A DNA stretch of 64,000 nt from an uncultured Muribaculaceae bacterium. GTDB lineage: Bacteria > Bacteroidota > Bacteroidia > Bacteroidales > Muribaculaceae. The notes below the pieces were generated by a model that was given only the letters and a program-made list of their open reading frames with translations, had not been told where the DNA came from and made no database searches. The stretch covers positions 38,673 to 102,672 of the forward strand of contig CAMWYR010000002.1 of NCBI GenBank assembly GCA_947178505.1, given 5' to 3'. A program made the translations under genes and the position numbers. Shown here one piece after another: positions 18,688 to 27,814 of the stretch; the first letter of the stretch is position 1, and every line of letters begins with the position of its first letter.

Positions 18688-19140
18688 ATGAGTAACAAGC
18701 AGGATATTCTCGACCGACGCTATCTACGTATGGCCCGCATCTGGAGCGAAAACTCCTATTGCGTTCGCCGCAAGGTAGGTGCGCTCATCGTGAAAGACAA
18801 GATGATAATTTCAGACGGCTACAACGGAACCCCCTCCGGCTTCCCGAATGTTTGCGAGTCGGAAGAGGGGTACACGTTCCCTTACGTGCTGCACGCCGAG
18901 GCAAACGCCATCACCAAGGTCGCAAGGAGCAATAACTCAAGTGAAGGTAGCACCCTCTACATCACGGCGAGTCCCTGCATGGAGTGTTCGAAACTAATTA
19001 TTCAGTCAGGTATCCGCAGGGTGGTCTTCTCTGAACTATACAGAATCACTGATGGTCTCGATCTTCTTGAGAAGGCCGGCATCGAGGTGGTTTACATCCC
19101 GCTTGATCAATCGTCTGACGACGAAGAAAATAATGAATAA
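18688..19140 (+). CDS. dCMP deaminase family protein (ComEB-like)
   Basis: Zinc-dependent deaminase expected to convert dCMP to dUMP as a source of dTMP. The zinc and catalytic motif is VLHAEANAI (His ligand and Glu proton shuttle), with SPCMECSKLI giving the two Cys ligands. The N-terminal RRKVGALIVKD and GYNGTPSGFPN segments are typical. It is 150 residues long. Its last 8 bp overlap the start of the CtpA gene, which suggests translational coupling. Confidence 0.92.
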   Translation: MSNKQDILDRRYLRMARIWSENSYCVRRKVGALIVKDKMIISDGYNGTPSGFPNVCESEEGYTFPYVLHAEANAITKVARSNNSSEGSTLYITASPCMECSKLIIQSGIRRVVFSELYRITDGLDLLEKAGIEVVYIPLDQSSDDEENNE

Positions 19141-20746
19141 ACGAAAGAATCTTTCAGCCGTCTTGATTCCGCTGGTGCTTGCCGTCGGGATCATTGGCGG
19201 CTTTTTTATAGGAAAACAGGTAACGAGAGGTCGCTTGTCGCCGGAGGAGGAGAAAATCCGTATGGTGATGAGCCTGATTAAGTCGCAGTATGTTGATGAA
19301 GTCAACACCGATAGTTTGCTCGATCTAACTATCCCTGAAATTCTCTCCATGCTCGACCCGCATTCCGTATACATCCCTGCTTCAGAACTTCAGGCCACCA
19401 ACGATGACCTTGATAGTTCGTTCGGTGGTGTGGGCGTTATGTTCCAGGTGCTTAACGACACGGTCAACGTTGTAGAGGTCGTGGCGGGGGGGCCCTCGGA
19501 AAGTGTCGGGCTTCTTCCCGGCGACATGATCCTTCAGGCCGACGATGTCGTGCTCACCGGCGACTCAATCACTTCAGATCTTGTATTCAGGACTTTGCGA
19601 GGAAAGGAGGGCACGAAAGTCAACGTGAAGATTAAGCGTAAATCTTCAGAGACTCCGATCAATTATGAAATAACTCGCGGCCAGATTCCGACGAATAGTG
19701 TGGACGCGTCTTACATGCTCAATGATTCGGTCGGCTACGTGAAGGTTTCCAAATTCGCACGCAACACTTACAACGAGTTTTTCGAAAACCTCGGTAAACT
19801 CCGTTCTGAAGGCGCTATAAGCTACGTCGTGGATCTCAGAGGAAATTCAGGTGGATTTATGGATCAGGCCATATATATGGTCAACGAATTCCTGCCCGCC
19901 GGACGCACTATCGTCTATACGAAAGGGCGCACAAAGGAGAACGAGACGCTTGCCATCAGCGACGGCTCAGGTAATTTCCAGAACGCCGGTCTCACTGTTC
20001 TCACCAACGAATATTCGGCATCGGCCTCTGAAATCTTTGCGGGAGCCATCCAGGATAACGATCGCGGCACGGTTATCGGGCGCCGCACGTTTGGAAAGGG
20101 TCTCGTTCAGAATCAGATTGATCTCCCTGACAGTTCGGCAGTCCGCCTTACCGTCGCACGTTACTATACTCCGTCCGGACGTTCAATCCAGAAGGAATAT
20201 ACCCGTGGCAAGGGCGGTAAATATGAGCTTGACATCCTCGACCGCTTTAACCACGGCGAGTTCTACTCGGCCGACAGCATTCATCTCGACAAGTCGAAAA
20301 AGTTCCATACGATCGGCGGCCGGGAAGTGTACGGTGGGGGAGGAATCATGCCTGATATCTTCGTGCCCGAGGACACGACCGAGATTACGTCTTACTACAT
20401 TCAGGTAAGCAATCTGGGACTCATTCAGAAATTTGCCCGCGAAATGGCCGACGCTTATCGGCCCATGATGAAGGAGAATAAGTCGCTCGCACAGCTTGAG
20501 CGTATCCTACCCCGCGACAATGCGCTGCTCAACGCCTTCGTCGACTTTGCCGCTAAGAACGGCGTGCCTGCGCGTTGGTTCTATATCAATAAGTCGAAGG
20601 CTCTTTTGATCAATTATATCAAGGCATATATAGCTCGCGATCTCGTAGGTTATGAGGCTTGCATCCGCATACTAAATCAGAAGGATCCGACCATCGATAA
20701 GGCTTTGCAGGAAATTATCTCCGGGAAGATTCCCAAGCAACCTTAA
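19133..20746 (+). CDS. S41 C-terminal processing peptidase (CtpA/Prc type)
   Basis: Periplasmic serine protease with a Ser-Lys dyad that trims or degrades envelope proteins. The start at 19133 gives MNKRKNLSAVLIPLVLAVG, an N-terminal membrane anchor or signal; a longer in-frame start lies deep inside the upstream gene and is rejected. A PDZ domain (~85-165, with GGVGVMFQVL and GPSESVGLLPGDMI) is followed by the S41 core, including YVVDLRGNSGG, the nucleophile region YSASASEIFAG near residue 295, and the lysine region GRRTFGKGLVQ near 320. The C-terminal region after ~400 has no motif I recognise. The length is 537 residues. Confidence 0.94.
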   Translation: MNKRKNLSAVLIPLVLAVGIIGGFFIGKQVTRGRLSPEEEKIRMVMSLIKSQYVDEVNTDSLLDLTIPEILSMLDPHSVYIPASELQATNDDLDSSFGGVGVMFQVLNDTVNVVEVVAGGPSESVGLLPGDMILQADDVVLTGDSITSDLVFRTLRGKEGTKVNVKIKRKSSETPINYEITRGQIPTNSVDASYMLNDSVGYVKVSKFARNTYNEFFENLGKLRSEGAISYVVDLRGNSGGFMDQAIYMVNEFLPAGRTIVYTKGRTKENETLAISDGSGNFQNAGLTVLTNEYSASASEIFAGAIQDNDRGTVIGRRTFGKGLVQNQIDLPDSSAVRLTVARYYTPSGRSIQKEYTRGKGGKYELDILDRFNHGEFYSADSIHLDKSKKFHTIGGREVYGGGGIMPDIFVPEDTTEITSYYIQVSNLGLIQKFAREMADAYRPMMKENKSLAQLERILPRDNALLNAFVDFAAKNGVPARWFYINKSKALLINYIKAYIARDLVGYEACIRILNQKDPTIDKALQEIISGKIPKQP

Positions 20747-20765
20747 CGCCTCCTGAAACGTTATA

Positions 20766-20805
20766 TGAGTAGGGGACTCCGGTTTTCCACCGGGTTCCCT
20801 ACTTA
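20766..20805 (+). terminator. Imperfect hairpin after the CtpA gene
   Basis: An imperfect stem of about 14 bp (AGTAGGGG... pairing with ...TCCCTACT) lies 20 bp after the CtpA stop, with no strong U-run. It could be a weak terminator or a processing hairpin before the cyclo-ligase. Confidence 0.4.
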
Positions 20806-20875
20806 TTGTTTCATAACATATTCCAGTAATTATTCTCCCTCCCTGCCCATTAAGAATAAACTCCCGATAGATATC

Positions 20876-21439
20876 ATGGAAAAAAGCGAAATCAGAAGAA
20901 AGATAAAGGCTATGAAGGCCCTGATGCTCGAACACGAGAAGCTCGAGGCGGCCGACAGAGTGTTTGAAATGCTTGAGCAGAACGCAGCGTTCATGCTTGC
21001 CGAAAAAATACTTATGTATCATTCACTGCCTGACGAACTCCCGACTCAGCGCTTTCTCAAGAAATGGAATAACAGGAAGAAATTTTATCTTCCCCGTGTG
21101 AATGGAGTCGATCTTGAGATCCTTCCTTATAATGAGAGCCGTCTGGAACTCGGCGCTTTTCATATTGAGGAACCGACCGGAACTGAGACAGTAAGCCCCT
21201 CCGAAATAGAGATGGTTGTTGTGCCTGCCGTTGCTTACGATGAGCAAGGCAATCGTCTGGGACGCGGCAAGGGTTTCTACGATCGCCTGCTTGCCTCTAC
21301 GAAGGCCACGAAAGTAGGCATCGCTTTCGATTTCCAGGTAGTGGATGAAGTTCCTGTCGAGCCGCACGATGTTTCGATGGATATTGTCATCTCTCCTTCG
21401 CGTATGCGGGTGCTCCGTAAGGTCAAGACCCGTCGCTGA
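20876..21439 (+). CDS. 5-formyltetrahydrofolate cyclo-ligase
   Basis: Converts 5-formyl-THF to 5,10-methenyl-THF with ATP in one-carbon metabolism. The start at 20876 (MEKSEIRRKIKAMK) is the family's usual N-terminus; an upstream in-frame ATG at 20765 would add 37 residues read through a hairpin and is rejected. The ATP and folate site motif VVPAVAYDEQGNRLGRGKGFYDR is complete, with the diagnostic GRGKGFYD. It is 187 residues long. It follows the CtpA gene at 130 bp and ends at a bidirectional hairpin. Confidence 0.94.
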   Translation: MEKSEIRRKIKAMKALMLEHEKLEAADRVFEMLEQNAAFMLAEKILMYHSLPDELPTQRFLKKWNNRKKFYLPRVNGVDLEILPYNESRLELGAFHIEEPTGTETVSPSEIEMVVVPAVAYDEQGNRLGRGKGFYDRLLASTKATKVGIAFDFQVVDEVPVEPHDVSMDIVISPSRMRVLRKVKTRR

Positions 21440-21473
21440 GCCTCTTCATTGCAGCAGATGCAGAAAAATTAAT

Positions 21474-21501
21474 TGCCCTCGCCGAACTGTCGGTAAGGGC
21501 A
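21474..21501. terminator. Terminator between convergent cyclo-ligase and cdsA
   Basis: Two nested stem blocks (TGCCCT with AGGGCA, and CCGA with TCGG) form a hairpin in the gap between convergent genes, followed on the plus strand by a T-rich tract. Confidence 0.6.
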
Positions 21502-21555
21502 TTTGATTTTATTTCGTTATTCTCAGTCGTCGCAATACCGAAGAGAACCGGAGGT

Positions 21556-22374
21556 TCAGAACATTAAAAGTGTGCAGAGGTAAATTGCAAGCGCGGGAAG
21601 CACGAGAAGGAGCGAGTCGATGCGGTCGAGAATTCCGCCGTGGCCCGGAATTAGCGATCCGGAATCCTTGATATGAAGCGACCGCTTGAACATAGATTCA
21701 ATCAAATCACCCCATGTTCCGATCGTTGATACTATTACGCCTAATATGATCCACGCCGGAATTGTGAAGAAATATTTGTCGGTCTGGAAGAATCCGTTGC
21801 AGTATACGCCGAAGAGCCATGATGCCACCACGCAGAAAAGGAATCCACCGAAGAATCCTTCCCAGGTTTTGTTGGGGGATATGCGTTCAAATAACTTGTG
21901 TCGTCCCATCAAGCTGCCAACGATGAATGCGCCTGTGTCGTTAAGCCATATAAGAATGAATATGGCTAAAAGAATCATTGGGGAGAAGAAGCAGGCAATC
22001 CCGGTCATGATCGCCATCGGGAAGCCGATGTAGATCTGCGTGAGCATCGAGCGGGAAAGGCCCTGAAGCGGACGGTCGGAATTAATATAGAGCTGGAGAA
22101 TGAATCTGCATAGTAGCACGACCCCCCAGACAATCAGCGGATAACCTAAATAGCCGAAGCAGAGACAAAGACATCCCACCACATCAAGCGCAATCGCCGG
22201 GATAGTGTTTTCCGACACGGAATGGGTCATTTTATTGAATTCCACGCAACCGAGAGCGGAAAAAAGCATGGCCAGCGCGGTCACACCCGGGAGTCCGAGG
22301 TAGATGCAGAGCACGATTAAACCGCAGTAAACAACTCCCGAAACCGCCCGGAGACCTACTTTCTTTAAACTCAT
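21556..22374 (-). CDS. cdsA: Phosphatidate cytidylyltransferase
   Basis: Integral membrane enzyme that makes CDP-diacylglycerol from phosphatidate and CTP, the branch point of phospholipid synthesis. It has about eight hydrophobic segments. The C-terminal signature is present: WGDLIESMFKRSLHIKDSG and then IPGHGGILDRIDSLL, with the conserved acidic residues that bind metal. The earlier motif NDTGAFIVGSLMGRHKL and PNKTWEGFFGG are also typical. The length is 272 residues. The GT2 gene lies 21 bp upstream on the same strand, so the two are probably co-transcribed. Confidence 0.96.
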   Translation of the reverse strand: MSLKKVGLRAVSGVVYCGLIVLCIYLGLPGVTALAMLFSALGCVEFNKMTHSVSENTIPAIALDVVGCLCLCFGYLGYPLIVWGVVLLCRFILQLYINSDRPLQGLSRSMLTQIYIGFPMAIMTGIACFFSPMILLAIFILIWLNDTGAFIVGSLMGRHKLFERISPNKTWEGFFGGFLFCVVASWLFGVYCNGFFQTDKYFFTIPAWIILGVIVSTIGTWGDLIESMFKRSLHIKDSGSLIPGHGGILDRIDSLLLVLPALAIYLCTLLMF

Positions 22375-22395
22375 ATTACTGTTGAAATCAATAAT

Positions 22396-23130
22396 TTAAC
22401 AGAACGATTTCTTATTGAATATGCTCCGCATCTTCAAGGAAATGACGCCAAATATGGCTTCTCCGAATATGCTGGAGTTCATCTTCGATGTGCCTAACTG
22501 TCGATTGACGAACACGATGGGCACCTCCACAATCTTGAACTTCTTGAAATGAGCTTTGAATTTCATTTCAATCTGGAAAGCGTAGCCTTTGAAGCGGATC
22601 TTATCAAGATCGAGCGCGCGGAGCACGTCGGCTTTATAGCATACGAATCCGGCGGTCGAGTCGCGCAGGCTCATGCGCGTGATCATACGCACATATACCG
22701 ACGCGAAATACGACATAAGTACGCGCCCCATCGGCCAATTCACGACATTTACCCCCGAGATATAGCGTGAGCCTATAGCCACATCCGCCCCCTCATCCTT
22801 ACACGCATGGTAAAGTTTGGGAAGATCAGCCGGATTGTGCGAGAAGTCGGCATCCATCTCAATGATATAGGAGTAATTGCGTTCCAAAGCCCATTTGAAG
22901 CCATGGATATATGCCGTGCCGAGTCCTAATTTACCCGTCCGCGTCTCCATGAACACCCGGCCAGGGTATTGCTCCATCTTGAGCCTTACGGCTTCCTGAG
23001 TGCCGTCGGGCGACGCATCATCGATGACGAGCAAATCAAACCGATCGGCCAATTCCATCACCGCATCGATTATATTACCGATGTTCTCTATTTCATTGTA
23101 TGTGGGAATTATGACCAGTGCTTCGCTCAT
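22396..23130 (-). CDS. Polyprenol monophosphomannose synthase-like GT2 glycosyltransferase
   Basis: Family 2 glycosyltransferase resembling dolichol/polyprenol-phosphate mannose synthases, which move a sugar from a nucleotide sugar to a lipid phosphate. The start at 23130 (MSEALVIIPTYNE) is the family's usual one; the longer reading begins with a TTG and has a poor sequence. The motif VIIPTYNEIENI opens the domain, LLVIDDASPDGT and EMDADFSHNP carry the acidic metal and nucleotide residues, and FVCYKADVLRALD follows. There is no long C-terminal membrane domain, as in the soluble class of these enzymes. It is 244 residues long and lies just upstream of cdsA. Confidence 0.88.
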   Translation of the reverse strand: MSEALVIIPTYNEIENIGNIIDAVMELADRFDLLVIDDASPDGTQEAVRLKMEQYPGRVFMETRTGKLGLGTAYIHGFKWALERNYSYIIEMDADFSHNPADLPKLYHACKDEGADVAIGSRYISGVNVVNWPMGRVLMSYFASVYVRMITRMSLRDSTAGFVCYKADVLRALDLDKIRFKGYAFQIEMKFKAHFKKFKIVEVPIVFVNRQLGTSKMNSSIFGEAIFGVISLKMRSIFNKKSFC

Positions 23131-23289
23131 TCTCATACGCTTTAAATTAACGTGCAAATTTAACGAAAAAATCTTTTCGTTTCAGTCCTTATGCTATAAA
23201 AAATGTTAATAGCGTATAATTATATAAGCGCACTCTCAGGCCACCGGCGCGTTCCACCCGCGCAATGACCCTCGCTCAGTCGCATGATC

Positions 23290-24216
23290 TCAAAGTGAGA
23301 TCACCCGCTTGCCGATGAAGAACGACGGATGATAGGAAAGCTTGCTTTTACGCAAATCTTCCGACCCCATATCATCCTCGCGATTAAGATATCTCACTTC
23401 CGGATAACGCTCAGATACGGCCTCTGCGAAGAATGATGAGATTGCCTGGTAGACGCCTCCGTAACTTATGTCTCCCTTCTCGGCATGGATGATCATGGTG
23501 TCACCGATAGCCTCACCGAATGTATAGGCCACTATGTTGCCGTCTACCCTGATGGCTATGCCATAATAGGGGTATCGGGAATAGTTGCGAAGCGCCTTCT
23601 TGATTTCCTCAGCCTCATAGACGGCCACGGCATCATCGGCATGGCCTTCAGAGAATCTCTCGGTGAAGTCGATCAGTTCGTCTGCAATGGATTCGCTGAT
23701 TTCCTCGATCTCATAGTGATCATAATGATTCTTAAAGAAATTGAGGTGATTGCGCTTTTTAGCCATTTTCTTCCCGGGGAAGTTGTTGAATTTCTCAATT
23801 TCGTATACGTATTCCATCCAATCGGGCATAAGCGTGGTGTCGACCGGACGTCCGTCGCCGTCGGCCACGGGAAGCGTCTCCTCTGGCAGAAGTATGATTC
23901 CTTTGGCTTTTGTTGCGCGGCAATAATCCTTCACGAGATTCGTGTAGGCATCTATGCTTATCGGTCCGCGAGGTTCATAGAATATCTTCAGATCGCTGCC
24001 GGGCCATGAACCCATTATCAAAAGCGAATCATCAACTATGCTATATTCATACTGATAAAAGCCGTTCCAGAGAAGCACGCCTCCTACCGAAAAATCGCAT
24101 GAACGTGACGGATATTTCTCAAAGAAGTCGCGCAGTAGCTCACAATCATCATCTGTGACGGGGGTGAATTCAAGTCCGGTCAGCACCGGAGTCAGGGTAT
24201 TCTGCGTGGTTTTCAT
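23290..24216 (-). CDS. DUF2156 / phosphatidylglycerol lysyltransferase C-terminal domain protein
   Basis: Soluble protein of the family related to the catalytic GNAT-like domain of MprF-type enzymes that move an amino acid from tRNA to a lipid. Visible family marks are SRSCDFSVGGVLLWNGFYQYEYSI near residues 36-60, the MAKKRNHLNFFKNHYDHYEIE stretch, and the end RYLNREDDMGSEDLRKSKLSYHP. There is no membrane domain, so it is not a full MprF, and the substrate is unknown. It is 308 residues long. The gene stands alone between the GT2 gene and a 371-bp divergent gap. Confidence 0.85.
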   Translation of the reverse strand: MKTTQNTLTPVLTGLEFTPVTDDDCELLRDFFEKYPSRSCDFSVGGVLLWNGFYQYEYSIVDDSLLIMGSWPGSDLKIFYEPRGPISIDAYTNLVKDYCRATKAKGIILLPEETLPVADGDGRPVDTTLMPDWMEYVYEIEKFNNFPGKKMAKKRNHLNFFKNHYDHYEIEEISESIADELIDFTERFSEGHADDAVAVYEAEEIKKALRNYSRYPYYGIAIRVDGNIVAYTFGEAIGDTMIIHAEKGDISYGGVYQAISSFFAEAVSERYPEVRYLNREDDMGSEDLRKSKLSYHPSFFIGKRVISL

Positions 24217-24587
24217 AGTCTATAGTGAAATTAAGTCTCCAGTCATATTATATGAAGACATGTTTTACCTGTGTTTTCTGTATCTATTTCACTTATAAAA
24301 CGCTCATCCTTAGAAAAGGTTTGAGGCTTGCCCTTGCCCCTACATTCTAATAGACAATCATAATTGTCCTCTCTTGCATGGAAAATGGCAATTGTATGTC
24401 ACGAACCGTCAATCTTTACGGTTCGTATAAGTGGAAGTATTGTCTGGTATACCGATGCGGTTTCAGTTCCCGAACAATCCATTTGAGATTTAGGGTGGGA
24501 GACGTAATTTTTGCAAGACTAATGCTCGTTATATGAATAATTTTATATATATTTGCACCTATACACTAACCCACAAATATTAATCTT
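24217..24587. other. Divergent intergenic region with a perfect 9-bp hairpin
   Basis: 371 bp between the DUF2156 gene and the M16 peptidase. It contains a perfect stem ACGAACCGT (24401-24409) with its complement at 24418-24426, and a smaller GACAAT/ATTGTC repeat at about 24353. The M16 -7 box is at 24548. No open frame or tRNA-like fold was seen. Confidence 0.55.
24548..24555 (+). promoter_or_regulatory. Putative -7 box for the M16 peptidase gene
   Basis: TATATTTG matches TAnnTTTG exactly, 32 bp before the start codon. No clear -33 partner was seen. Confidence 0.5.
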
Positions 24588-27389
24588 ATGTTTAAGAAGT
24601 TTTTCAGCATGGCATTGCTGGGGCTCTCAGCGCTTGTGGCGTCAGCACAGACTCCGCTTCCGCTCGATCCGGCAGTGAAGCATGGCACGTTGCCCAACGG
24701 CCTCAACTACTACATCATGCATAACTCTGAACCTAAGGAACGTGTGAATTTCTATATCGCACAAAAAGTAGGTTCGACTCTTGAAACTCCCGAGCAGCTC
24801 GGTCTCGCTCACTTCCTTGAGCACATGGCTTTCAACGGCACAACCAATTTCCCCGGAAAGGCTATGCTCAATTACCTTCAGTCGAAAGGTATTCGTTTCG
24901 GTAATGATATAAATGCATACACTTCTTTTGATGAGACAGTCTATAATATCGACAACGTGCCCAGCACGGATGCTGCTCTCATAGACAGCGTGCTTCTCGT
25001 GCTTCACGACTGGAGCGGCAGCATCCTCCTGGAAGAAGATGAGATCAATGCTGAGCGTGGCGTGATTGAGGAGGAATGGCGCATGCGCAATAATGCTATG
25101 AACCGTATGTTCGAAGGCCTGCTTCAGGTGGCTTTTGAAGAATATCAGTACCAGCAGACTCCTATCGGCAAGATGGAGGTGGTGCGCAACTTCCCCCCGC
25201 AGGATCTCCGCGACTACTATCACAAATGGTATCGTCCCGATCAGCAGGGTATCGTCATCGTAGGTGATATCGACGTCAACAGCATGGAGCAGAAGGTAAT
25301 CAATCTCTTCTCTACCATCAAGATGCCTGAGAATCCTGCTGAACGCACGTATGCCTCCGTGTCGGATAATAAGGAACCAATCTATTACTCCTTTGCCGAC
25401 AAGGAAATTCAGTTCCCGATGGCACTCGTGATGTTCAAGAGCGATCCCTTCCCTAAGGAATACCGCAACACAGTGGAATATTTCGCTCAGAATAATGTAA
25501 TCCTCTCCATCTTCTGCCAGATGATCAACAACCGTCTTGACGAATACAGCAAGAAAGCCGAATGCAAGTATGCTCAGGCCTCGGTGGATTTCGGCAACTT
25601 CATGGTGGCAAAGACCAAGGATGCATTCGAGATCCAGGTGATCGGTAAGTCGTCCGACGATATGAAGGCAGCATTTGATGAGGCGATGGCTATCGTGGCC
25701 CGCGCATGTAAGACCGGTTTCACTCCTTCTGAGGTGACCCGTGCCCGCGATCAGCTTTTAGCAGACTTCGAAAAGGCTTACAACGAGCGTAACAACACTA
25801 ACAACTCCACACTCGCACGCAAGATCATACGCCATTTCATCGACAATGATCCCGTGCCCGGCATTGAGAAGGAATATGAGGTTGCGCAGATGATGCTCAC
25901 TGCAATTCCTGTTGATGCATACAATATGCTTGGCGCTGAAATCCTCTCTGATGAGAATCAGGTGATCGCTATTTCTCTCCCGAAGACAGATACGATGACC
26001 ATGATCACCAAGGAGGAAATGGTTGGCTCAGTCAGCAATGCTATCCATAGTGAATATGAGCCTTATGTCGATGAGGTAATAACTGACCCGCTTATCGAGA
26101 AGCTTCCCGCTGCAGGAAAGGTCGTATCTGAGGCCGACGGGCTCTGGGGCGCCAAGGAGATCACACTCAGTAATGGCGTGAAGGTGCTCGTTAAGACCAC
26201 TGACTTCAAGCAGGACGAAGTGCAGTTTATGGCTTACAGCAAGGGTGGCAAGGCAAGCTATCCCGCTTCTGAGGCAGCCGACGTGCTCCTCCTCGATGAT
26301 GTGTTCGAAGTAGCCAAGATGGGTAACTTCGACCACGTTAAGCTTGAGAAATATCTCGCCGGAAAGAAGGTAAACCTCGGCTACCAGCTTGGAACAAAGG
26401 CAAATATTCTTCAGGGTACGACTACAGTGAAGGATCTTCCTACCCTTATGGAACTTATCTATTCTTCATTTGCTCAGCTGAATCCTGATGCTGATGCTTA
26501 CAATGTGGAGATGGAGAAGGCTAAGTCGTTCCTCGCACGCCAGGATAAAGACCAGAACCGTGTGCTCAACGAACTTGTGCTGAACACTTCCTACGGCAAC
26601 AATCCGATGTTCCAGATGCCCAGCGTAAAACTTATTGACGCCGCCAACTACGACAAGTCGTTCGCCATCCTTAAGCAGGCTCTCGCTAATCCGGCCGACT
26701 TCACTTTCGTGTTCGTAGGCAACGTTACTCCGGAAGCGCTCAAGCCGATGCTCGAACAGTATGTGGCTTCTCTTCCGACTTCAAAAACACAGTCAGACGT
26801 GAAGGATGTGACATCTGTATCTTTAGTTGACGGAAATGTGAAGGAATTCAAGACCATGCCTATGGGTGTGCCCTCTACGATGGTGTACGTCACTGCCCAC
26901 GGCAATAATATCGAGAATAACATCGCAAGCAGCGTCAAGATGAATATTCTTGGTCAGATCCTCAGCAACATCTATACCGACACTCTTCGTGAGGAAGAGG
27001 GCGGAACTTATAGTCCCTACGCTTTCGGTCAGCTCAATACCTGGACAGGCAGCTGGATGCTCACTTACGTGTTCCAGACCAACGATGCTATGCAGGCTAA
27101 ACTTATCGAGCGTGCTAACGCCGAGATGCTCAAGCTCCTTGCTAACGGTACGGATGCCGTAAACTTCAATAAAGTGAAGGAAGCAACTCTCAAGCAGTAT
27201 GATATCCGTGTCCGCACTAACGGCTACTGGCTCAACAATTACTTCCTCAATGGTTTCGGCTTTGATCAGGTGACTGACAACCAGGCCGCAATCGCAAACC
27301 TTACTCTTGAGGAGTTCAATGCATTCATCAAGAATCTCTACGACGGCAAGAACCACATTGAAGTTGTGCTTCAGGGAGTTGCAGAATAA
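24588..27389 (+). CDS. M16 family zinc peptidase (insulinase/pitrilysin type)
   Basis: Secreted metallopeptidase with two M16 halves in one chain. A signal peptide (residues 1-~20, ending ASAQ) precedes the catalytic half with the inverted zinc motif HFLEH (H75, E78, H79) and the downstream acidic ligand region INAERGVIEEEW near 155-163. Two further M16 domains, including PFALGQLNTW-like barrel ends, fill the remainder to residue 933. The second half lacks the HxxEH motif, as is normal for the inactive half. The likely location is the periplasm or outer membrane. It is a single gene with its own promoter and a strong terminator. Confidence 0.93.
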   Translation: MFKKFFSMALLGLSALVASAQTPLPLDPAVKHGTLPNGLNYYIMHNSEPKERVNFYIAQKVGSTLETPEQLGLAHFLEHMAFNGTTNFPGKAMLNYLQSKGIRFGNDINAYTSFDETVYNIDNVPSTDAALIDSVLLVLHDWSGSILLEEDEINAERGVIEEEWRMRNNAMNRMFEGLLQVAFEEYQYQQTPIGKMEVVRNFPPQDLRDYYHKWYRPDQQGIVIVGDIDVNSMEQKVINLFSTIKMPENPAERTYASVSDNKEPIYYSFADKEIQFPMALVMFKSDPFPKEYRNTVEYFAQNNVILSIFCQMINNRLDEYSKKAECKYAQASVDFGNFMVAKTKDAFEIQVIGKSSDDMKAAFDEAMAIVARACKTGFTPSEVTRARDQLLADFEKAYNERNNTNNSTLARKIIRHFIDNDPVPGIEKEYEVAQMMLTAIPVDAYNMLGAEILSDENQVIAISLPKTDTMTMITKEEMVGSVSNAIHSEYEPYVDEVITDPLIEKLPAAGKVVSEADGLWGAKEITLSNGVKVLVKTTDFKQDEVQFMAYSKGGKASYPASEAADVLLLDDVFEVAKMGNFDHVKLEKYLAGKKVNLGYQLGTKANILQGTTTVKDLPTLMELIYSSFAQLNPDADAYNVEMEKAKSFLARQDKDQNRVLNELVLNTSYGNNPMFQMPSVKLIDAANYDKSFAILKQALANPADFTFVFVGNVTPEALKPMLEQYVASLPTSKTQSDVKDVTSVSLVDGNVKEFKTMPMGVPSTMVYVTAHGNNIENNIASSVKMNILGQILSNIYTDTLREEEGGTYSPYAFGQLNTWTGSWMLTYVFQTNDAMQAKLIERANAEMLKLLANGTDAVNFNKVKEATLKQYDIRVRTNGYWLNNYFLNGFGFDQVTDNQAAIANLTLEEFNAFIKNLYDGKNHIEVVLQGVAE

Positions 27390-27429
27390 ATACAGAACCT
27401 GACGGGCCTCAGAGCCTGTATTAATCAGC

Positions 27430-27473
27430 AATTGAGGCAGATCGGTCGCGTGCCGGTCTGCCTCAATTCCTTT
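27430..27473 (+). terminator. Terminator after the M16 peptidase
   Basis: A 16-bp stem with one G-U pair (AATTGAGGCAGATCGG and its partner) and a short loop, followed by a T-rich tail. It ends three bases before the repeat element that begins at 27477. Confidence 0.85.
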
Positions 27474-27476
27474 AAT

Positions 27477-27805
27477 CTCCATCCAATAAAAAATATTAAT
27501 GCAGGGTCGCATCTCAGGGAGCAGATATCGGCTTGCAGACGAAGGAGCATAGCGTGCTATGTGACTGAGGCAAAAGGCGATATATGCCCCTGAGATGCGA
27601 TGAATGGAGTGATTTAAAAACTTTAATTTTAACCAATTTAAATATAATGGCTCGTACTAATAAAATTAAGTTACCTGCGTCCGGCCTCTTTTTGGCTAAA
27701 ATCTCGAATCTCTTCGGTCACAGCTCGAAGGCTGCTCCCTCAGAGATTCAAGATTTTAGCTCAAAAAGAGCCCGCCCTGCATTTAATATTTTTTATTGGA
27801 TGGAG
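27477..27805 (+). repeat. Intergenic double-hairpin element, copy A
   Basis: This 329-bp element is bounded by inverted repeats at 27477-27506 and 27775-27805, which match except for one single-base gap. It contains two long hairpins: A1 at 27507-27600 (13-bp outer stem, more pairing inside) and A2 at 27683-27772 (about 30-bp stem). Each hairpin tip carries the same motif, GGAGCA, then a short palindrome, then TGTGACTGA or a one-base variant, facing opposite ways (27543-27568 plus, 27713-27740 minus). A related copy in opposite orientation lies at 37381-37792. No transposase is encoded. It fills the whole gap between the M16 terminator and rlmH, ending 17 bp before the rlmH start. Confidence 0.85.
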
Positions 27806-27814
27806 TCTAATTAA
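27647..27814 (+). CDS. Possible 55-residue ORF inside element A
   Basis: An ATG at 27647 with an AT-rich leader opens a 55-codon frame (MARTNKIKLPASGLFLAKI...) that runs through hairpin A2 and the right terminal repeat and ends 9 bp before rlmH. The protein is basic and resembles nothing I can name. In copy B the corresponding frame is open for part of the length (RKLPFARRLFG...) but has no ATG start. It may be a conserved small peptide or a by-product of the repeat. Confidence 0.25.
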   Translation: MARTNKIKLPASGLFLAKISNLFGHSSKAAPSEIQDFSSKRARPAFNIFYWMESN

